This document shows, piece after piece, positions 59,800 through 64,000 of a DNA stretch of 64,000 nt. The stretch lies in assembly GCA_963791325.1 (NCBI GenBank), contig CAWBRU010000009.1, positions 248,001 to 312,000 on the forward strand, written 5' to 3'. This DNA comes from JBEVJK01 sp963791325. Its GTDB lineage: Bacteria; Pseudomonadota; Alphaproteobacteria; Rhizobiales; Rhizobiaceae. A program made the translations under genes and the position numbers. Within the stretch, counting starts at the first letter, position 1; every line of letters starts with the position of its first letter. The notes under the pieces are model-generated. The model worked only from the letters and a program-made list of their open reading frames with translations, made no database searches and was not told where the DNA came from.

Positions 59800-61081
59800 C
59801 TAGATTTCGAGCGCGTCAACAAGCGGTGCCTTGGACATGGGGACAGCGCCGTTCGCGGTGATGTGGACCTGCTGCTCGAGCTTGACGCCTTCCGATCCGC
59901 CAACTTCGCCGATGAAGCTCTCCACGCAGACGACCATGTTCTCCTCGAAGTGCGCGTCGTAGCCCCAATCCTGCCAATCCGCGACGTAGACGACGGTCGG
60001 ATATTCGTCGACGAAGCCGGCACCGTGGATCATCATGGTGTACCGGTGAGGGATATACTTGTCCGGAACGGGCCAGCACCTTTCCGCGAACTGCTTGAAC
60101 GACAAACCAGGCTTGATGATCTCGATGTTGGTCAGGATCTGCTCTTGGGCGATCTCATAAAGCATGCGCTGATTGTCGCTCGCCCGCTTGCCTGGACAGA
60201 CGAAACTGCGTGACACATCCGCGAGATAGCCGAACGGGCCCACCATGTCCGTGTCGAAGCCGACCAGGTCGCCGGCCTGGATGAGGCGATCGGACGATTC
60301 CTGAAACCAGGGATTGGTCCGGTTGCCCGACGCCAACAGCCGGCACTCGATCCATTCCCCGCCATGGGAGATGTTGGTGTCGTGCAGAATGCTCCACAGC
60401 TGGTTCTCGCTGATGCCGGGCTCGACGGCGGCTCTCATCCGATCGATGGCGACGTCGCAGACATCCATGGAGAACTGCATGCATTTGAGCTCTTCGGGCG
60501 TCTTGATCATGCGCGCCTGCTCCAGGCATTCCTGGGCATCGCAAAGCTCTATCCCCGCATCAATGAGCAGCTGCGCTCCCCACGGTTCGCAGCGGTCGAT
60601 GGCCAGCCGACGATTGGTCCGTCCGTACTCGGCCATCAGCCCGATGACGTCGCCGGCCCAGAGGTGCGTCTTCTCCCGTAGGCGTGGCCCGGCCATGAAG
60701 TAGAACCACGAAATGCTCGGCCGCAGCTGATCGACCGTCTCCAAGTCATCGCTGAGATGGAAAGTGGCCCCAAACTCGAACAGGATCACCGGACCATCGG
60801 TCGCGACGAAGACATAGCGGCCCGGGGCGTGCATGGTCCAAATGGCCATGTTGCGCGAGCCGGTCGCATAGCGAATGTTCATCGGATCGGACAGCAGAGC
60901 ACCGGCCAGGTCGCGCTTGCCCAGCTCCGTCCGCAGCCGCGCCAGGCGATCCTTGCGCAGGCGCTTCTCATCGATTGCGGCTGCGCGCTGTTGAACGTCG
61001 AGCGCCAGCGGCGTGACCTGCCACGCCTTGTCCCGGTCGTGCGGACGCCCGCTCCTGGGCGGTGGATAGAATTCGGCTCAT
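59800..61081 (-). pseudogene. M24-family metalloenzyme resembling DMSP lyase DddP, one frameshift
   Basis: ATG 61081 (GGAGCTGTGCCA upstream) reads MSRILSTAQERAS; an extra base near 61040-61046 moves the homology to the frame of DKAWQVTPLALDVQQRAAAI and the long body from 60882. Landmarks are SDPMNIRYATGSRNM, HGGEWIECRLLASGNRTNPW and FDTDMVGPFGYLADVSRSF. Counting from codon 60882, D210, D212, D222, H286, E321, E336 and D292 keep the exact spacing of the metal ligands and catalytic Asp I recall for DddP (295, 297, 307, 371, 406, 421, 377). M24 relatives also include creatinase and Xaa-Pro peptidases. Substrate is a betaine- or DMSP-like compound by inference. Confidence 0.82.
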
Positions 61082-61095
61082 TGGCACAGCTCCTA

Positions 61096-62312
61096 TCAGA
61101 TGACGGCCTCTTCCAGAAACGGTTCACCACGTACGACGCGATCGTAGCTGAACGGCGAGAGATCGAGCGTTTGGAAAGCGCCGTGGACGATGAGTTCCGA
61201 CACACCGCGACCCACGGCGGGAGATTGCTGCAGGCCGTGGCCCGAAAACCCATTTGCAAACAAAAAGTTGGTCATCTGAGGATGAAACCCGACGATGCCG
61301 TTGTGGTCTAAGGGGTTGTATTCGTAGTGGCCCGTCCAACTCGTCTGAACCCGGAGTGCCTCAAAGGCAGGGATGCGGTTCCAAAGCGCCGGCCATATCC
61401 GATCATCGAATTCTGAAAAGTCTGTCGCGAAGTCATCATAGTCTGCAGGACCGTCATCGAGCGGCGTATTGCCGGTGAGAAAAAGCTCGCCTTCGGGCCG
61501 AACGAAGGTTCCGGAAAGGTCGATGACATTGGGCATGCGGCCGGCTATCGGGACGCTGCTTGCGAACACGAAGGAGTGGCGTTTGCGCGGCTCCACTGGG
61601 ACCGACAGACCGGCCATTTGCGCGATTTGCTGGGCGCGCGGCCCAGCTGCATTCACCAGGACCCCGCAGGCGATGGTCTCGCCTGTCGCCAGAACGGCCG
61701 CGACGATGCGGTCACCAACCACATCGAGGCCGACCACGGCGTTGTCGACATAGTCGACGCCCGAAAGCCGTGCTGCCCGGCGGAAGCCATTCAGCATACC
61801 CATTGAATCGAACCAGCCTTCGTCGCGCGATCCCCAAGCTCCACCGCCGAGGTCGTCGACATTGAGCCAGGGAAAACGATCCTTCAGCGGGCCCGGTTCG
61901 AGGAAGACCGTATGAGCTCCGAGGCTTCGCTGCAGGTCCACTCGCGCCCTAGCCGGTTCGACCCCGTCCGGAGAGCAGCAGTACAGGTATCCGTGCTCAT
62001 GGAAGCCAAGATCGGGGGCGGGTTCGCCTTGAAGAACGGCGCCATCCGGAGCGGGAAGTTGCGGATGATCTCGATGCCGAACTGGCTGATCTTCACGTTG
62101 ATGGGGTTAGAGTACTGCTGCCGGATGGCGCTGGTGGAGAGCGCGGTCGATGAGAATGCGTAGCTGCTGTCTCGCTCCACAACCAGTACGGACGCGCGCG
62201 ACCCAAGCGTTTGGCTGAGCCAATATGCCGTCGAGGAGCCGACGGCCGCACCGCCGACGATGACGACGTCGTAGGCGCTGCGAGCGGGCGCTCTATAAGG
62301 AGGAATTGCCAC
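61096..62312 (-). pseudogene. FAD-dependent amino-acid/sarcosine oxidase-like protein (DAO family), one frameshift
   Basis: The likely start is GTG 62312 (VAIPPYRAPARSAYDVVIVG). The FAD site is YDVVIVGGAAVGSSTAYWLS. Within a run of five C on the coding strand (62014-62018) one base is missing; homology continues as GFHEHGYLYCCSPDGVEPAR, RVDLQRSLGAHTVFLEPGPL, TSWTGHYEYNPLDHNGIVGF and FLFANGFSGHGLQQSPAVGR, to the stop at 61096. Joined length is about 406, normal for the monomeric sarcosine oxidase/glycine oxidase group. The M24 gene starts 14 bp downstream, so the two are co-transcribed. It probably oxidises a secondary amine made by the locus. Confidence 0.85.
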
Positions 62313-62480
62313 GAGTAGATCTGGCTCAGCCCTGGAACGACAGAATGTGGGCGGTCGAACCACGCAGAAGATCGGCAAGAGTGCAGCAGAGACTGATGTG
62401 CCAGGCAACAGCCGGCGCGGACGTAAGAGAATTGGGCCGCTCGACCACCGCTTAGCTCCCAGAAGACGTAAGTTGAAATT

Positions 62481-62496
62481 TATATGATGTCATATA
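62481..62496. promoter_or_regulatory. Palindromic operator-like site in a divergent promoter region
   Basis: TATATGA, TG, TCATATA: a perfect 7-2-7 inverted repeat in the 247-bp spacer between the FAD oxidase gene (minus) and the AroE-like gene (plus), 63 bp before the latter start. AT-rich dyads of this size are typical binding sites for GntR-type or similar dimeric repressors. No regulator gene for it is in view. Confidence 0.55.
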
Positions 62497-62559
62497 TGTT
62501 GGCTGCTCAGGATGCAAGCCGGGAGCGGTGGAGCGTGGCGGGACTGAAAGGAGCTGCGA

Positions 62560-63372
62560 ATGCGTGGAACTGGCAAGGCTGACGTGTTCGTAATGCTGGC
62601 CCATCCGGTGGGACACGCAAAGAGCCCGGGGATCTTCAATGAGATCTTCGAGCGCAAGGGGCTCGACAGTCTCATGGTTCCGCTTAGCTGCCGGCCGGAG
62701 GATTTTGAAACGTTCTGGGCCGGCATCACCGCGGCGGAGAACATTCGGGGTGTCATCATCTCGGTGCCGTATAAGACGGCTGTCTATCGGAAGTGCGCAG
62801 CTGCCCATGAGCGCGCGGCTCGCGTCAAAAGCGCGAACTCCGTGCTCCGCCAGGCGGACGGAAGCTGGTATGCGGACAATTTCGACGGCGTCGGCTTCAT
62901 CGACGGGCTCAGGGCCGGAGGTCATCAGATTGCCGGTAAACGCATCCTGCAGGTCGGGGCAGGCGGCGCCGGATCCTCGCTCGCCTACTGTCTGGCGGAA
63001 GCGGGAGCCGAGGAGATCCGCCTGTCCGACATCGATCCCGGCCGCGCCGAAAATCTCGCCTCTCTGGTGAGGAGATCCTTCCCGAATTGCCGGATTGCGG
63101 TGGGCACGCCTGACCCTTCGGGCATGGACATGGCGATCAACGCCACGCCGATGGGGTTGAAGGGTTCGGACCCCTTGCCGATCGACGCCAGCAAACTCAG
63201 GCCGGAGATGACCGTCGTCGACATCATCATGGAGCCCGCGGAGACCGCGCTGCTCCGGAAGGCGAAGGAGATCGGCTGCCGGCTGCAGCCCGGCGCACCG
63301 ATGATGAACTTTCAGGTGGACGCGATGTCGGCGTTCTTCGGTATCGACCGGCAGGTGGGCGCAAATGGCTGA
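62560..63372 (+). CDS. Shikimate dehydrogenase-like (AroE family) protein
   Basis: The ATG at 62560 follows AAAGGAGCTGCGA; length 270. AroE landmarks are HPVGHAKSPGIFNEIFERKG, ISVPYKTAV, ADNFDGVGFIDGL, the NADP site LQVGAGGAGSSLAYCLAEAG and INATPMGLKGSDPLPID. Two substrate residues differ from true AroE: the first Ser of the SKS loop is Ala, and the Thr of NTDG is Phe. This suggests an AroE-like paralogue (quinate/shikimate catabolic or SdhL/AEL type) with another substrate. It shares an 8-bp overlap with the SDR gene that follows and is divergent from the FAD oxidase/M24 unit. Confidence 0.87.
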   Translation: MRGTGKADVFVMLAHPVGHAKSPGIFNEIFERKGLDSLMVPLSCRPEDFETFWAGITAAENIRGVIISVPYKTAVYRKCAAAHERAARVKSANSVLRQADGSWYADNFDGVGFIDGLRAGGHQIAGKRILQVGAGGAGSSLAYCLAEAGAEEIRLSDIDPGRAENLASLVRRSFPNCRIAVGTPDPSGMDMAINATPMGLKGSDPLPIDASKLRPEMTVVDIIMEPAETALLRKAKEIGCRLQPGAPMMNFQVDAMSAFFGIDRQVGANG

Positions 63373-64000
63373 TCCGAGGACGGCCGTCGTCGTCGGCGGC
63401 ACGTCGGGCATTGGCCGCGCCATAGCCTTGCGCTTCGCCCAGGATGGCTTCCGCTTGGTGGTAGCCGGGCGGGACAGGTCACGCGGCGATCGGAGTGCGG
63501 CTGATTGTCGGGCGGCGGGCGCCGCGGACGCGGCCTTTCTCGAGGTGGATGTCGGCGATCCAGAGTCCCTGGCAGCCTTGGCGCGGGATACGGAACGGCG
63601 CCTTGGAGCGCCCGGCGTGCTGGTCAACTGCGCCGGCATTCTGCAGAGCGGAAGGCGTGTGCTCGACCAGGACCTCGCCGAGGACGAGGCAATGTGGCGC
63701 GTCAACTATCGCGGCACCCTGGTCGGATCGCAGGTGTTCGGCCGCCTGATGTCGGCGGCCGGACGTGGCGCCATCCTCAATGTCGGGTCGCTGGCCTCGT
63801 TCGCGCCGCTGTCGCTGCCGGCATACACCCCGGGCAAGTACGCCGTCCTGGCGCTGACGCAAATGCTCGCCGCGGAACTTGGTCCCGATGGGGTACGCGT
63901 CAACGCGGTGGCGCCCGGCTACACCCTCTCGGACGGACTTAAGGACAAGATCGCCAAAGGCGAGCGCAACCCCGATGCGATCAAGGAGACGACCGCGCTG
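63365..64000 (+). CDS. Short-chain dehydrogenase/reductase (SDR), 3' end outside the window
   Basis: ATG 63365 lies inside the end of the AroE-like gene. 212 codons are open to the window edge. The NAD(P) motif is VVVGGTSGIGRAIALRFAQD, then NCAGIL, the catalytic Ser in NVGSLASFAPLS and the YxxxK motif in AYTPGKYAVL, followed by VNAVAPGYTLSDGL. This is a classical SDR, usually about 250 residues, so about 40 are missing. Co-translation with the AroE-like protein suggests two successive oxidations or reductions of one substrate. Confidence 0.92.
   Translation, partial: MADPRTAVVVGGTSGIGRAIALRFAQDGFRLVVAGRDRSRGDRSAADCRAAGAADAAFLEVDVGDPESLAALARDTERRLGAPGVLVNCAGILQSGRRVLDQDLAEDEAMWRVNYRGTLVGSQVFGRLMSAAGRGAILNVGSLASFAPLSLPAYTPGKYAVLALTQMLAAELGPDGVRVNAVAPGYTLSDGLKDKIAKGERNPDAIKETTAL

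Overview
This high-GC window reads like the chromosome of an alphaproteobacterium, most likely of the order Hyphomicrobiales (Rhizobiales). The evidence is a Rhizobiales-type transglutaminase-like cysteine peptidase, a HWE-family histidine kinase, an Hsp20 gene with a ROSE-like leader, a GlxA-type AraC regulator and heterotetrameric sarcosine oxidase genes. I cannot name a genus from the sequence alone.

Layout. (1) 1-3.3 kb: a tightly overlapping catabolic operon, LeuC-like end, LeuD-like, isochorismatase-family amidohydrolase, isocitrate lyase/PEP mutase-family lyase and a 3-hydroxyacyl-CoA dehydrogenase-family protein. It looks like a route through a (substituted) maleamate, maleate and malate. 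(2) 3.3-9.9 kb: envelope and small genes (glycoside hydrolase, L,D-transpeptidase lipoprotein, EF-hand lipoprotein), tRNA-Leu(GAG) and a LysR regulator. (3) 9.9-30.4 kb: a methylated-amine block with a GbdR/SouR-like GlxA regulator, soxBDAG and three paralogous FAD plus GcvT dehydrogenases of the dimethylglycine/sarcosine dehydrogenase type, plus an aminotransferase, a nitroreductase and an MscS channel. This fits stepwise demethylation of glycine betaine derivatives to glycine. (4) 30.5-53.1 kb: an accessory, decaying zone holding phage-like ORFs, kup-kdpE with a stub of kdpD, an IS630 element, an arylsulfatase, a family of class III cyclase genes and fragments, two decayed serine-recombinase remnants, a truncated HNH nuclease, a KaiC-like/HWE kinase operon and Hsp20. 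(5) 53.2-64 kb: a second osmolyte-type catabolic locus with an FMN/FAD oxidoreductase, a non-pyrrolysine MttB-family methyltransferase, its corrinoid protein, a peptide-type solute-binding protein, an M24 protein that keeps the active-site spacing of the DMSP lyase DddP, a DAO-family FAD oxidase, an AroE-like dehydrogenase and an SDR running off the end.

A caution runs through the window. At least 15 single-base frame breaks occur in otherwise intact, conserved genes (LeuD-like, one FAD/GcvT gene, arylsulfatase, a cyclase, KaiC, HWE kinase, M24, FAD oxidase). The broken frames remain free of stops, so many of these may be sequence errors rather than true pseudogenes. Entries typed pseudogene state which applies.

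The most interesting material is the DddP-like/MttB-like locus at 53-64 kb, the LeuCD/amidase/lyase operon at the left edge, and the KaiC-HWE operon lying between two recombinase remnants.
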